A stretch of 64,000 bases of DNA from Shinella zoogloeoides (GCF_022682305.1 NZ_CP093528.1:2369501-2433500), one strand, 5' to 3'. Positions 51,874-61,849 are shown, counted from the stretch's first letter. Notes: generated from the sequence alone by a model not told the origin. Program-made: numbers and translations.

Positions 51874-53301
51874 ATGGACACCCAGATGCTGATCGGCTCG
51901 CGCTTCGAGGCCGGCACCGAGGCGGAAGAGCACATCCTGAACCCGAAGACCGGCGGCAAGATCGTCGACCTGCCCGAAGCGTCCCACGCGCAGATCGACG
52001 CCGCCGTCGACGCCGCCGAAAAGGCCTTCGTCTCCTGGGCGACCACCACGCCCGCCGAACGCTCCGGCTATCTCCTGCGCATCGCCGACGCCATCGAGAA
52101 GGACGCCGACGCCTTCGCCGCGCTCGAATCCCTCAACTGCGGCAAGCCGATCAACGCGGCCCGCAACGACGAACTGCCCGCCATCGTCGACTGCTGGCGC
52201 TTCTTCGCCGGCGCGATCCGCTCGCTGCATGCGCCCGTCGCTGCCGAATATCTCCCCGGCTTCACCTCCATGGTGCGCCGCGACCCGGTCGGCATCGTCG
52301 GCTCCATCGCGCCGTGGAACTATCCGCTGATGATGATGGCCTGGAAGCTCGCACCCGCCATCGCCGGCGGCAACACCGTCGTCTTCAAGCCCTCCGAGCA
52401 GACGCCGCTGACGGCGCTGAAGATGGCCAAGCTCCTGGCCGACATCCTGCCGGAAGGCGTCGTCAACATCGTGCTCGGTCGCGGGGAGACGGTCGGCAAT
52501 GCACTGATCAACCATCCGAAGATCAACATGGTCTCGATCACCGGCGACGTCGCTACCGGCAAGAAGGTGCTGGCCGCCGCCGCCAAGACCGTCAAGCGCA
52601 CCCATCTGGAACTCGGCGGCAAGGCCCCGGTCGTCGTCTTCGACGACGCCGACCTCGAAGCCGTCGTCTCCGGCATTCGCGCCTTCGGCTACTACAATGC
52701 CGGGCAGGACTGCACCGCCGCCTGCCGCATCTACGCGCAGGACGGCATCTACGAGAAGCTGGTCGCGGACCTCTCCGCCGCCGTCTCGACCATCAAGTAC
52801 AACGACCCGGACGACACCCAGAACGAGATCGGCCCGCTGATCTCCAAGCGCCAGCGCGACCGGGTGGCGAGCTTCGTCGAGCGCGCCGCCGAGGTGAAGC
52901 ATATCGAAATCACTGCGGGCGGGCGCCCCGGCAGCGACGACGGCTACTTCTTCCAGCCGACAGTCGTCGCCGGCGCGACACAGGACGACGAGATCGTGCG
53001 CCGCGAGGTCTTCGGCCCGGTCGTCTCCGTCACCCGCTTCTCCGATGCCGAACAGGCCATCGGCTGGGCGAACGACAGCGACTACGGCCTCGCCTCCTCC
53101 GTCTGGACGAAGGATATCGGCAAGGCGATGAAGGCCGCCTCCCGCCTGCAATATGGCTGCACCTGGATCAACACCCACTTCATGCTGACGACCGAAATGC
53201 CCCATGGCGGCGTCAAGCAGTCGGGCTACGGCAAGGACATGTCGATCTACGCGCTGGAGGACTACACCGCCGTCCGCCATGTGATGATCAATCACGGGTG
53301 A
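51874..53301 (+). CDS. patD: Gamma-aminobutyraldehyde dehydrogenase (PatD-like)
   Basis: A 475-residue aldehyde dehydrogenase that closely follows E. coli PatD/Ydc[46 protein letters not shown] with the catalytic Cys, [16 protein letters not shown] with the general base, and the C-terminal [16 protein letters not shown]. PatD oxidises 4-aminobutyraldehyde from putrescine to GABA with NAD. The gene order binding protein-ATPase-permease-permease-dehydrogenase equals that of ydcSTUV-patD. Because this is a betaine-rich neighbourhood, 4-trimethylaminobutyraldehyde is another possible substrate. Confidence 0.88.
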   Translation: MDTQMLIGSRFEAGTEAEEHILNPKTGGKIVDLPEASHAQIDAAVDAAEKAFVSWATTTPAERSGYLLRIADAIEKDADAFAALESLNCGKPINAARNDELPAIVDCWRFFAGAIRSLHAPVAAEYLPGFTSMVRRDPVGIVGSIAPWNYPLMMMAWKLAPAIAGGNTVVFKPSEQTPLTALKMAKLLADILPEGVVNIVLGRGETVGNALINHPKINMVSITGDVATGKKVLAAAAKTVKRTHLELGGKAPVVVFDDADLEAVVSGIRAFGYYNAGQDCTAACRIYAQDGIYEKLVADLSAAVSTIKYNDPDDTQNEIGPLISKRQRDRVASFVERAAEVKHIEITAGGRPGSDDGYFFQPTVVAGATQDDEIVRREVFGPVVSVTRFSDAEQAIGWANDSDYGLASSVWTKDIGKAMKAASRLQYGCTWINTHFMLTTEMPHGGVKQSGYGKDMSIYALEDYTAVRHVMINHG

Positions 53302-53380
53302 TCCTCCCCGCCGCCCTTGTGTGCGGCTACCTGCCGGGGCGTCTCCAGCGCCCCGGATTTTTTGTCTGCACTTTCCCGTT

Positions 53381-53414
53381 GAAACCGCTTCGCACTTTTC
53401 CGGTAACTGCTTTA
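53381..53414. repeat. Fragment of a rhizobial short repeat (second copy)
   Basis: GAAACCGCTTCGCACTTTT followed by CCGGTAACTGCTTTA resembles the fragment at 47539. It overlaps the probable promoter area of the next small gene. Confidence 0.5.
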
Positions 53415-53436
53415 TACCATGTCCAGGAGTATCTGA

Positions 53437-53952
53437 ATGATCTGGGCATTTGCGGTCGCGGCGGCGGCCACTCTCTATCTCGCATTGCGTTTCCGGCAAT
53501 TCCGAAGCTGGGTCGAACCCGTCCTCACCATCACGGTGGCCATCGGCCTTGCCATCGCGATTCTGCTCTGGTTCGTCGACGAGCGCTCCCCCTCTCCCGA
53601 GGCCGGGGACGAGACCGCCCCGGCGCCGGCCCTCACCGAGGAGACCGTCGCGCTTTCGGATATGCAGGCGAGCCTCGGCCAGACACGCACGAGCTACCGC
53701 ATCACGGGCACCGTCGCCAACAAGGGCGATGTGCCGATGCAGTCCTTCCGCCTCGATGTCGTGCTGTCCGATTGCCCGAATGGCACATGCCGGGAAGCCG
53801 GCCGCGACAGCGCGCTGATCGTGCTGCGCGTACTGCCGGGCGATAGCCTGCCCTTCAGCACCTTCGTCGTCTTCCCGGGCATAGACCTCAATCCCGTCGC
53901 GACGCCGAAATTCGACTTCGGCGCAAGGGACGTGCGCGCCGCGCGACGCTAG
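53437..53952 (+). CDS. Hypothetical membrane-anchored protein
   Basis: A 171-residue protein with two N-terminal hydrophobic segments (about 2-16 and 27-47), a proline/acid-rich linker and a C-terminal beta-rich domain of about 95 residues. The TSYRITGTVANKGDVPMQS region resembles FxLYD-like domains for periplasmic interactions. I do not recognise a specific family. It is monocistronic and converges on the PEP-mutase-family gene, with one base between the stops. Confidence 0.7.
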   Translation: MIWAFAVAAAATLYLALRFRQFRSWVEPVLTITVAIGLAIAILLWFVDERSPSPEAGDETAPAPALTEETVALSDMQASLGQTRTSYRITGTVANKGDVPMQSFRLDVVLSDCPNGTCREAGRDSALIVLRVLPGDSLPFSTFVVFPGIDLNPVATPKFDFGARDVRAARR

Positions 53953-53953
53953 A

Positions 53954-54790
53954 TCAGTCCGTGTCGCCTGCGCCGGCCGTCAGCATACGGTTGACGGTGT
54001 CGCCGGAGATGGCCGCTGAGAGTTTCGCAAAGCTGCCGTCCTTGAGGATGGCATCCATCTGCTCGGCGATGGCCGCGTGGGTGACGCGGGCGATCGTCGA
54101 GCCGAGCGAGATGCGGCGCACGCCGATATCGGCGAACTGCGGCACCGTGAGCTGGCGCAGCGGCCCGGCGGCAAGCGCGTTGACGGGCTTCGAGACGGAG
54201 GCGAGCACGCGCTTCAACTCCTCGACGCCGGGCGGCACCGGGACATAGAGCAGATCCGCCCCGGCCTTTTCGAAGGCCTGAATGCGGCGGATGGCTTCAT
54301 CCAGATCGTAGACGCCGTTCATCACGCCGTCGGCGCGGGCGCAGAGGATGAAGGGCCGGCCGAGCGAGCGGGCGGCGTCAGCGGCGGCGCGGATGCGCTC
54401 GACCGCGAGGTCGAAGGCATAGGCCGGGTTCCCGTCCACCATCTGCGTGTCTTCGATGGAGCAGCCGGAAAGGCCGACTTCGGCCGCAAGGCGGATCGTC
54501 TCGGCGACATCGTCGGGCGCATCGGCAAAGCCGTTCTCGAAATCGCCCGAGACGGGAAGCGGCGTGGCGCGCACGATGTCCTCGGCGTGTTTCAGCGATT
54601 CCTCGCGCGTCACCCGGCCCATATCGGGCCGGCCGAGCGTGAAGGCGAAGCCGGCGGAGGTGGTGGCGAGCGCGGCGGCTCCGGCCGACGCCATCATGCG
54701 GGCAGACCCCATGTCCCACGGATTGGGGATGACGAAGCAGCCCGACTGGTGCAGGTCATGGAACCGTTGATGGCGTTCGGCAAGGTTCAT
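53954..54790 (-). CDS. Isocitrate lyase/PEP mutase superfamily protein
   Basis: A 278-residue TIM-barrel protein of the PEP-mutase/isocitrate-lyase group. It has FVIPNPWDMGSARMM near residue 20, the metal-loop region SGDFENGFAD (about 80-89), SIEDTQ (about 112-117) and FILCARADG (about 146-154). The general carboligase/lyase chemistry on C-C or C-P bonds is known; the substrate is not. Its start overlaps the stop of the sarcosine-dehydrogenase-like gene, so it belongs to that operon. Confidence 0.83.
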   Translation of the reverse strand: MNLAERHQRFHDLHQSGCFVIPNPWDMGSARMMASAGAAALATTSAGFAFTLGRPDMGRVTREESLKHAEDIVRATPLPVSGDFENGFADAPDDVAETIRLAAEVGLSGCSIEDTQMVDGNPAYAFDLAVERIRAAADAARSLGRPFILCARADGVMNGVYDLDEAIRRIQAFEKAGADLLYVPVPPGVEELKRVLASVSKPVNALAAGPLRQLTVPQFADIGVRRISLGSTIARVTHAAIAEQMDAILKDGSFAKLSAAISGDTVNRMLTAGAGDTD

Positions 54791-57237
54791 CAGGCGCGCA
54801 CCCTTTCGGCTTTCGGATCGTACATCGGCACGAGCGAGGCTTCCGCCTTCACCCGCACGCCGGCGATCTCGATCTCGTATTGCGAGGCGAGGATATCCGC
54901 CTCGCTCTCGCCTTCCGAGGGAACGTAGCCCATGCCGATGGCCCCGCCAAGGGCATGGCCATAGTTGCCCGAGGTGACGGTGGAGACGATTTTCCCGTCG
55001 CGGACCAGCGCCTCGTTGTGGAAGAGCAGCGGTTCGGGATCGGTGAGGCGGAACTGCACCATGCGGCGCTTCAGCCCCTCCTCCTGCTTGCGCAGAACCG
55101 CGTCGCGGCCGATGAACTCGCCCTTCTTCGTGCGCACGGCAAAGCCGAGGCCGGCTTCCAGAACGTGGTCCTCGTCGGTGATGTCATGGCCGAAATGGCG
55201 GTAGGCCTTTTCGATGCGGCAGCTGTCGAGCGTGTGCAGGCCGCAGAGTTTCAGCCCCACATCGGCCCCGGCCTCTTCCAGCGCCTCGAAGACATGGGCG
55301 GTCTGGTCGGTGGAGACGTAGAGTTCCCAGCCGAGTTCGCCGACATAGGTGACGCGGTGGGCGCGGGCGAGGCCCATGCCGATCTCGATCTCGCGAGCCG
55401 TCGCGAAGGGATGGTGCGCGTTGGAGAAGTCGTTGGGGCTGACCTTCTGCATGAGGTCCCGTGTCTTCGGCCCCATGACGCAGAGCACGCTTTCGGCCGC
55501 CGTGACATCGGTGATGACGACGAACTCGTCGGCAAGGTGCTTGCGCAGCCAGGCGAGGTCGCGCTGGAGCGTCGCGCCGGGCACGACGAGGAAGAAGGCG
55601 GTTTCCGAAAGGCGCGTCACCGTCAGGTCGCTCTCGATGCCGCCGCGGGCATTGAGCATCTGGGTATAGACGATCTTGCCGGGGGCGACGTCCATCTGGT
55701 TGGCGCAAAGCTTTTGCAGGAAGGCCAGCGCATCGCGACCCTCAACACGGATCTTGCCGAAGGAGGTCATGTCGAAGAGGCCGACGCCGTTGCGGACGGC
55801 AAGGTGCTCCTCGCGCTGGTTCTCGAACCAGTTCTGCCGCTTCCACGAATAGCGGTATTCCCGCTCCTGCCCTTCCTTCGCGAACCAGTTGGCGCGCTCC
55901 CAGCCGGCTACTTCACCGAACACCGCGCCGCGCGCCTTCAGGTGCTCGTGCAGCGGCGAGCGCCGCACGCCGCGGGCCGTCGCCATCTGGCGATAGGGGA
56001 AATGGTCGGCATAGAGCAGGCCGAGCGTTTCGGAGACGCGATCCTTGAGATAGGCGCGGTTCCGCTGGAACGGCTGGGCGCGGCGGATATCGACTTCCCA
56101 GAGATCGAAGGGCGGCTCGCCGTCGTTCATCCACTGGGCGAGCGCCATGCCCGCGCCGCCGGAGGAGACGATGCCGATGGAATTGTAGCCGGCGGCGACC
56201 CAGTAGCCCTTCAGCTGCGGGGCCTCGCCGAGATAGTAGCGGTCATCGGGCGTGAAGCTCTCCGGGCCGTTGAAGAAGGTGTGGATGCCGGCGGTCTCCA
56301 GCATCGGCATGCGGTTGATGGCGTTTTCGAGGATCGGCTGGAAGTGGTCGAAATCCTCCGGCAGCTGGTCGAAGCAGAAGTCTTCCGAAATGCCGTCCAT
56401 GCCCCAGGGCTTGGCCTTCAGCTCGAAGGCGCCGATCAGCATCTTGCCGGCGTCCTCCTTGTAATAGGTGCACTCGTCCGGCACGCGCAGCACCGGCAGG
56501 CGCTGGAGGTTCGGGATCGGCTCGGTGACGATGTAGAAATGCTCGCAGGCATGCAGCGGCAGCGTGACGCCCGACATGTCGGCGAGCGTGCGCCCCCACA
56601 TGCCGGCGGCATTGACGACATTGTCGGTCTCAATGGTGAAGGTCTCGCCGTTCTGCTCGCAGGCAACGCCCGTCACCCGGCCGTCCTTCGTCAGCACCGA
56701 CGTCACCTTGACGTTCTCGATGACCCTCGCGCCGTTTTGCCGCGCGCCCTTGGCAAGCGCCATGGCGATGTTGGCGGGGTCGCACTGGCCGTCGAGCGGC
56801 AGATGCACGGCGGCCTTCACATCCGCCGTGTTGAGGTGCGGATAAAGCCCCTTCACCTCGTCCACGCTGATCTCGCGCACGTCGATATCGAAGGCGCGGG
56901 CGAGCGAGGCCTGGCGGTAGATCTCCTCCTTACGCTCCTCGGTGAGCGCCACGGTCATCGAGCCGCACTGGCGCATGCCGGTGCCGATGCCAGTCTCGGC
57001 CTCGAGCTTGACGTAGAGGTCGGCGGAATATTTGGCGAGGCGCGTCATGTTCTGCGAGGCGCGGAGCTGGCCGATGAGGCCGGCGGCGTGCCATGTCGTG
57101 CCTGACGTGAGCTGCTTGCGCTCCAGCAGCACCACATCCGTCCAGCCGAGCTTGGCGAGGTGATAGGCGACCGAGCAGCCGGAGACGCCGCCACCGATGA
57201 TGACGGCTCTCGCCTTGGAGGGAATGGGCTTCGTCAT
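54790..57237 (-). CDS. Sarcosine/dimethylglycine dehydrogenase-like flavoprotein
   Basis: An 815-residue protein with an N-terminal FAD domain (Rossmann loop VIIGGGVSGCSVAYHL near 13). The covalent-flavin motif TTWHAAG includes His50. C-terminal aminomethyltransferase (GcvT-like) domains start near residue 430; there VGELGWELYV binds the folate. Such enzymes oxidatively remove an N-methyl group and pass it to tetrahydrofolate. It resembles the sarcosine-dehydrogenase branch more than the preceding paralogue does, which is a soft judgement. It overlaps the genes on both sides. Confidence 0.87.
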   Translation of the reverse strand: MTKPIPSKARAVIIGGGVSGCSVAYHLAKLGWTDVVLLERKQLTSGTTWHAAGLIGQLRASQNMTRLAKYSADLYVKLEAETGIGTGMRQCGSMTVALTEERKEEIYRQASLARAFDIDVREISVDEVKGLYPHLNTADVKAAVHLPLDGQCDPANIAMALAKGARQNGARVIENVKVTSVLTKDGRVTGVACEQNGETFTIETDNVVNAAGMWGRTLADMSGVTLPLHACEHFYIVTEPIPNLQRLPVLRVPDECTYYKEDAGKMLIGAFELKAKPWGMDGISEDFCFDQLPEDFDHFQPILENAINRMPMLETAGIHTFFNGPESFTPDDRYYLGEAPQLKGYWVAAGYNSIGIVSSGGAGMALAQWMNDGEPPFDLWEVDIRRAQPFQRNRAYLKDRVSETLGLLYADHFPYRQMATARGVRRSPLHEHLKARGAVFGEVAGWERANWFAKEGQEREYRYSWKRQNWFENQREEHLAVRNGVGLFDMTSFGKIRVEGRDALAFLQKLCANQMDVAPGKIVYTQMLNARGGIESDLTVTRLSETAFFLVVPGATLQRDLAWLRKHLADEFVVITDVTAAESVLCVMGPKTRDLMQKVSPNDFSNAHHPFATAREIEIGMGLARAHRVTYVGELGWELYVSTDQTAHVFEALEEAGADVGLKLCGLHTLDSCRIEKAYRHFGHDITDEDHVLEAGLGFAVRTKKGEFIGRDAVLRKQEEGLKRRMVQFRLTDPEPLLFHNEALVRDGKIVSTVTSGNYGHALGGAIGMGYVPSEGESEADILASQYEIEIAGVRVKAEASLVPMYDPKAERVRA

Positions 57238-59684
57238 GCGCGCAGTCTTTCATTGTTGGGGTCGAAGAGCGGGCCGTCCGGCTGGACGGTCGCCTTGAAG
57301 CGGTCGCCGTAGATTTCCACCTCGACTTCCGTGCCGGGCACGGTAAGGTCGGCGCGCAGCATACCGAGCGCGATGGATTTTCCGGTGCGGTAGCCCCAGT
57401 TGCCAGAGGTCGTCTCGCCGACGACCTTGCCGCCGTGCCAGAGCGTCGACATGTAGGGCGCGTCGCATTCGCCGGCTTCCACCGTCAGCGTCACGAAGCG
57501 CTTGGTGACGCCCTGCTGCTTCTCGCGCTCTAGCGCCGGCTTGCCCTTGAAGTCGGGCTTGGTCCAGTCGACGAAACGGTCGAGGCCGCCCTGCAGGATC
57601 GTGTAGTCGGTCGAAAGGTCGCCCTTCCACGCGCGGTAGCCCTTCTCGATGCGCAAGCTGTCGAGCGCCTCCATGCCGAAAGGCTTCAGGCCATGCGTCT
57701 GCCCTGCTGCCCAGACGGCATCGAAGATGGCGGCGGTGTCCTCGATCTTCGTATGGATTTCCCAGCCGAGTTCGCCGGCGAAGGAGACGCGCACGAGCTG
57801 GCACCAGCGGCCGGCGATCTGGCAGCTCTGGTGCGTCAGCCAGCCCTTGGAAAGGTCAGCATCGGACACATCGGCGAGGATGGCGCGGGAATTCGGGCCG
57901 GAAAGAATCTGGCAGGAGAAGCCGTCCGTCACGTCGTCGATGGTGAAGGCGGCATTGTCAGGCAGATGCTTCGTCAGCCATTCGAAATCGTGCCACTGGG
58001 CGGTCGCGGCGGTGATGAGGAAGAAGAAGTCCTCGTCCAGCATCATGACGGACATTTCCGTGACGATGCGGCCCTTGTCGTCGGAGAAATAGGCAAGGCC
58101 GATACGGCCGGGCTTCGGCACCTTGCCGGTGATGAGCGAGGAGAGCCACGCCGTCGCGCCCTCACCCTTCACGCGGAAGCGGGAGAAGCCGGGAAGGTCG
58201 AGGATGCCGGCGGCCTCGGTGACGGCGCGGCACTCCTCTTCGATACGCGGGCGCCACGGCCCCTCACGGTTCCAGGTCTGGGTGGATTCTTCCGAAAGAT
58301 CGTCGCCGGGCTTCGCATACCAGTTGGCGCGCTCCCAGCCGTTGTAGGGCTTGAACTGGCCGCCGAGCGCCTTGATGCGGTCGTGGATCGGCGAGAGCTT
58401 CCTGTCCCGGCCCGCCGGCCATGCATGCTTGGGGAAGTGCATTGCATATTCGTGGCCGTAGATTTCCATGCCCTTGGCGATGCAATAGTCCTTGTCGGCG
58501 GCAAAGCTCGTGTAGCGGCGCGGATCGCAGGACCACATGTCCCACTCCGTCTCGCCTTCCGTGACCCATTCCGCCAGCACCTTGCCGGCCCCGCCCGCCT
58601 GACAGATGCCGAAGGTGAAGACGCAGGCCTCGAAGGCATTCGGCACGCCCGGCATCGGGCCGATCAGCGGGTTGCCGTCCGGCGCATAGGGGATGGGGCC
58701 GTTGATCATGCGCGACAGGCCGGCCGTTCCGAGGATCGGCACGCGCTCGACGGCGTCGTTGAGATACCATTCGAGGCGGTCAAGATCATCGGGGAAGAGC
58801 TGGAAGGAGAAATCGTCCGGCATCGGATCGTCAGGCGTCACCCAATGCGCCTTGCAGTTCCGCTCATAGGGGCCGAGATTCATGCCCGTCTTCTCCTGGC
58901 GGAGATAATAGGATGAATCCACGTCGCGCAGGAGCGGCAGCTTGTGCCCGGCCTCCCGCGACCATGCGGCAAGCTCGGGAATTTCCTCGAAGAGGATGTA
59001 CTGATGGCTCATCACCATCATCGGCACGTCGCGGCCGAACCATTTGCCCACCTCGCGGGCATAGTAGCCGGCGGCGTTGACCACTTTCTCGCAGCGGATT
59101 TCGCCCTGCGGCGTGGAGATAACCCACTCCTCCCCCTCGCGCCGCGCGCCGGTGGCGGGACAGAAGCGGAAGATCTTCGCGCCCATGTCGCGCGCGCCCT
59201 TGGCAAGCGCCTGCGTGAGCTGCGCGGGGTCGATGTCGCCGTCATTGGGATCGTAAAGCGCGCCGGTGAGGTCGTGCGTTTCGAGGAACGGATACCTGCC
59301 GCGCATCTCGTCGGGCGTCAGGATGTCGAGGTCCATGCCCTGATAGCGGCCCATGCCGACGACGCGCTTGAACTCCTGCAACCGTTCCTTCGAATGGCCG
59401 AGGCGGATCGAACCGGTGACGTGGTAGTTCATGGGATAGTCGACCAGCTCGCCAAGCTCCCGGTAGAGCGAGGCGGAGTAGCGCTGCATGTTCATGATCG
59501 ACCAGGAGGAGGAAAAGGTCGGCACGTTGCCGGCGGCATGCCATGTCGAGCCGGCGGTCAGCTCGTTCTTCTCGAGCAGCACGCAATCGGTCCATCCGGC
59601 CTTGGCCAGATGATAGAGGGCGGATGCGCCGACAGCGCCTCCACCGATGATGACGACACGGGCATGGCTTGGCAGTGCGGACAT
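57234..59684 (-). CDS. Dimethylglycine dehydrogenase-like flavoprotein
   Basis: An 816-residue paralogue of the downstream gene. It has VIIGGGAVGASALYHL near residue 11, TWHAAG with the probable covalent-FAD His49, and GcvT-type folate domains in the C-terminal half (FAGELGWEIHT). Segments such as GSIRLGHS, GALYDPNDGDIDP and VMSHQYILFE match mitochondrial dimethylglycine dehydrogenase. The start is ATG 59684; the frame extends 18 residues upstream without a good ribosome site. It is the first gene of a three-gene operon, divergent from a LysR regulator. Confidence 0.88.
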   Translation of the reverse strand: MSALPSHARVVIIGGGAVGASALYHLAKAGWTDCVLLEKNELTAGSTWHAAGNVPTFSSSWSIMNMQRYSASLYRELGELVDYPMNYHVTGSIRLGHSKERLQEFKRVVGMGRYQGMDLDILTPDEMRGRYPFLETHDLTGALYDPNDGDIDPAQLTQALAKGARDMGAKIFRFCPATGARREGEEWVISTPQGEIRCEKVVNAAGYYAREVGKWFGRDVPMMVMSHQYILFEEIPELAAWSREAGHKLPLLRDVDSSYYLRQEKTGMNLGPYERNCKAHWVTPDDPMPDDFSFQLFPDDLDRLEWYLNDAVERVPILGTAGLSRMINGPIPYAPDGNPLIGPMPGVPNAFEACVFTFGICQAGGAGKVLAEWVTEGETEWDMWSCDPRRYTSFAADKDYCIAKGMEIYGHEYAMHFPKHAWPAGRDRKLSPIHDRIKALGGQFKPYNGWERANWYAKPGDDLSEESTQTWNREGPWRPRIEEECRAVTEAAGILDLPGFSRFRVKGEGATAWLSSLITGKVPKPGRIGLAYFSDDKGRIVTEMSVMMLDEDFFFLITAATAQWHDFEWLTKHLPDNAAFTIDDVTDGFSCQILSGPNSRAILADVSDADLSKGWLTHQSCQIAGRWCQLVRVSFAGELGWEIHTKIEDTAAIFDAVWAAGQTHGLKPFGMEALDSLRIEKGYRAWKGDLSTDYTILQGGLDRFVDWTKPDFKGKPALEREKQQGVTKRFVTLTVEAGECDAPYMSTLWHGGKVVGETTSGNWGYRTGKSIALGMLRADLTVPGTEVEVEIYGDRFKATVQPDGPLFDPNNERLRA

Positions 59685-59757
59685 TCTTACTCCCCTTCTT
59701 CGACGGGGATTTGTGGCAACCAAAGCGCCGGGGGACAAGCGGAGGATTTCGCTTTAT

Positions 59758-59776
59758 TAATCGAGGATGCCGATTA
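59758..59776. promoter_or_regulatory. Candidate LysR box in the dehydrogenase/LysR divergent region
   Basis: TAATCG-N7-CGATTA is a perfect 6-bp dyad that also contains a T-N11-A core (59761-59773). It lies 74 bases upstream of the dehydrogenase start and 37 bases before the LysR start, so it suits joint control and autoregulation. Confidence 0.6.
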
Positions 59777-59812
59777 GACTATTGTCAAATATTGAGAAAA
59801 TACGGCGCGTTC

Positions 59813-60670
59813 ATGCAGATTGCCCTGATTGAGACATTCCTCGACCTGATGGAAACGCGCAATTTCAACCGCACGGCGGAGCGGCTGAACATCACGCAAT
59901 CGACGGTCACGCATCGCATCAACGCGCTGGAGGCGCTGTTCGCGCGAAAACTCTTTTCGCGCAACAAGGGCGGCACCCAGCCGACGGCTGCGGGCCTGCG
60001 CTTCCTCGACCATGCCAAGGCCCTGCAGCACCAATGGCACGAGGCCTCACGCGCGGTGGAAACGGCGGGCGCCTACGAGCGCTCCATGCGCCTCGGCCTG
60101 CAACACGACCTTGCCGCCCACTATGCCGGCGACTGGCTGGCGGAGGTGCGCAAGGAACTGCCGGGCACCTCGATCTATCTGGAGGTCGACTATTCCAACC
60201 AGATGAACCGAGACCTCGGGGCCGGCGACCTCGACCTTGCCATCCTCTTCACCCCGCACTACCTGCCCGATCTCTATTACGAGCGTATCGGCGAGGTGCG
60301 CTACGAGATGGTGAGCAACCGGGTGAGCCGCATCGAGGAAGTGAGGCCGGAAGACTATATCCAGGCAGTCTATTCCCCCGCCTTCGACCGGCTGCACCGG
60401 CAGGCCTATCCCGGCCTTTCCACCGCCCCCATCGCCAGCGGCGAGACGACCGCAATCCTCGCGCTGATGCAGAAACTCGGCGGCTCGGCCTTCGTGACGG
60501 CAGCGGATGCCGCGCGACTGGCGCAGAGCGGCGCGGCAAAACGCGTGGAAGGTGCGGAACCCATCGCCCAGCCGGTCTACGCAGCGGTCAACGTGCGCAC
60601 CCGCCACGCCCACCAGCACCGCCGCATCATCGCCGCCCTTCAGGCGCTGCTGGCCGCATCGAATCCTTGA
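59813..60670 (+). CDS. LysR-family transcriptional regulator
   Basis: A 285-residue LysR protein with HTH residues 1-60 (TRNFNRTAERLNITQSTVTHR) and an effector domain from about 88. The start is ATG 59813; the frame is open 48 residues upstream but that part overlaps the operator and is not LysR-like. Divergence from the dimethylglycine/sarcosine dehydrogenase operon makes it the likely regulator of methylglycine breakdown. Confidence 0.9.
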   Translation: MQIALIETFLDLMETRNFNRTAERLNITQSTVTHRINALEALFARKLFSRNKGGTQPTAAGLRFLDHAKALQHQWHEASRAVETAGAYERSMRLGLQHDLAAHYAGDWLAEVRKELPGTSIYLEVDYSNQMNRDLGAGDLDLAILFTPHYLPDLYYERIGEVRYEMVSNRVSRIEEVRPEDYIQAVYSPAFDRLHRQAYPGLSTAPIASGETTAILALMQKLGGSAFVTAADAARLAQSGAAKRVEGAEPIAQPVYAAVNVRTRHAHQHRRIIAALQALLAASNP

Positions 60671-60727
60671 AACCGGCCGGGCCGATGCCTATTAACGGCG
60701 AACCCGAATCCGATGAAGGAGTGCTCC

Positions 60728-60982
60728 ATGGCCGCCCGCGACCGCTACTCGCGCAAACTCGAATGCGCCATGTGCGGCAATGCCGGCTATGCGGAAGTCT
60801 CCGAGGACGACATGCCGACCCGCGCGCACCCGGATTTCAAGGTGGATTCCCTGCCGCACGGCTTCCTCACCGAACGGCCCTCCAAGTATCCCGACAAGCA
60901 TATGATCCGCTGCCGCTGCGGCCATGTCTTCAAGTTCCAGCAGAAGACGGTGTATGCCGAAGGCGGCGAGCCGCGCCGGTAA
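60728..60982 (+). CDS. Small zinc-ribbon-like hypothetical protein
   Basis: An 84-residue protein with two cysteine knuckles, CAMCGN (about 13-18) and CRCGH (near 64-68), compatible with one zinc site. I do not recognise a named family. The ATG at 60728 is preceded at six bases by a perfect AAGGAG, so an ATG five codons upstream, which contains that ribosome site, is not the start. Confidence 0.75.
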   Translation: MAARDRYSRKLECAMCGNAGYAEVSEDDMPTRAHPDFKVDSLPHGFLTERPSKYPDKHMIRCRCGHVFKFQQKTVYAEGGEPRR

Positions 60983-60985
60983 GGC

Positions 60986-61762
60986 CTATCCCCGACCGAC
61001 GAGCGGCATCGTCGTCGCCATCACCGTCATGGTGAGAACGTTGGCGTCGAGCGGCAGGCTGGCCATGTAGACCACCGCATCGGCAACATGGCTGACCGAC
61101 ATGGTCGGTTCCGGGGCGATCTCGCCATTGGCCTGCAAAACGCCACCATTCATCTTCGCCGTCATATCCGTCGCCGCGTTGCCGATATCGATCTGGCCGC
61201 AGGCGATGTCGTATTTGCGCCCGTCGAGCGCCGTCGACTTGGTAAGGCCGGTAATGGCGTGTTTCGTCGCGGTATAGGGTGCGGAGTTGGGACGCGGCGT
61301 CGTCGCGGAAATCGAGCCGTTGTTGATGATGCGCCCGCCGCGCGGGGTCTGGTCCTTCATGATGCGGAAGGCCTGCTGGGTGCAGAGGAACGCGCCGGTA
61401 AGGTTCGCCGCTAGGATGCTCGACCACTCCTCGAAGGGAATGTCCTCCAGCAGCGCCGGCGAGACATTGGAGCCGGCATTGTTGACGAGCACGTCGAGGC
61501 GGCCGAACTGCCGCTTCACCTCGGCGAAGGCCGCAGAAACCTGCGCCGGATCACCCACATCGCAGGCGATGCCCCGGACAGGATTGCTCGTCTCGGCTGA
61601 AATCTCGGCCGCCGCCTTTTCCAGGACGGCAAGCCGTCGCCCGGTGATGACGACGCCATAGCCTTCCGCGCTGAGGCCGCGGGCGACCGCAAGCCCGATG
61701 CCCGTTCCCCCGCCGGTCACCAGTGCGATCTTGCCTTTGCCGGTCCTGCCCCAGTCCGTCAT
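60986..61762 (-). CDS. Short-chain dehydrogenase/reductase
   Basis: A 258-residue SDR with TGGGTGIG (about 16-23), VNNAGSN (about 92-98), the catalytic Ser in NGSIS and Tyr/Lys in YTATKHA. The second-strand residues TGRRL suggest NADP preference. The start at ATG 61762 gives the usual short N-terminus. The substrate is unknown. It is convergent with the zinc-ribbon gene (4 bases apart). Confidence 0.88.
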   Translation of the reverse strand: MTDWGRTGKGKIALVTGGGTGIGLAVARGLSAEGYGVVITGRRLAVLEKAAAEISAETSNPVRGIACDVGDPAQVSAAFAEVKRQFGRLDVLVNNAGSNVSPALLEDIPFEEWSSILAANLTGAFLCTQQAFRIMKDQTPRGGRIINNGSISATTPRPNSAPYTATKHAITGLTKSTALDGRKYDIACGQIDIGNAATDMTAKMNGGVLQANGEIAPEPTMSVSHVADAVVYMASLPLDANVLTMTVMATTMPLVGRG

Positions 61763-61849
61763 GTCAGGTTCCTCCCAGAATCGATGCGATAGGCCCTGAC
61801 AGGACCTATCGCGCCACGCCGGCAAAGTCACCCGCAAGACAGGAATAGA

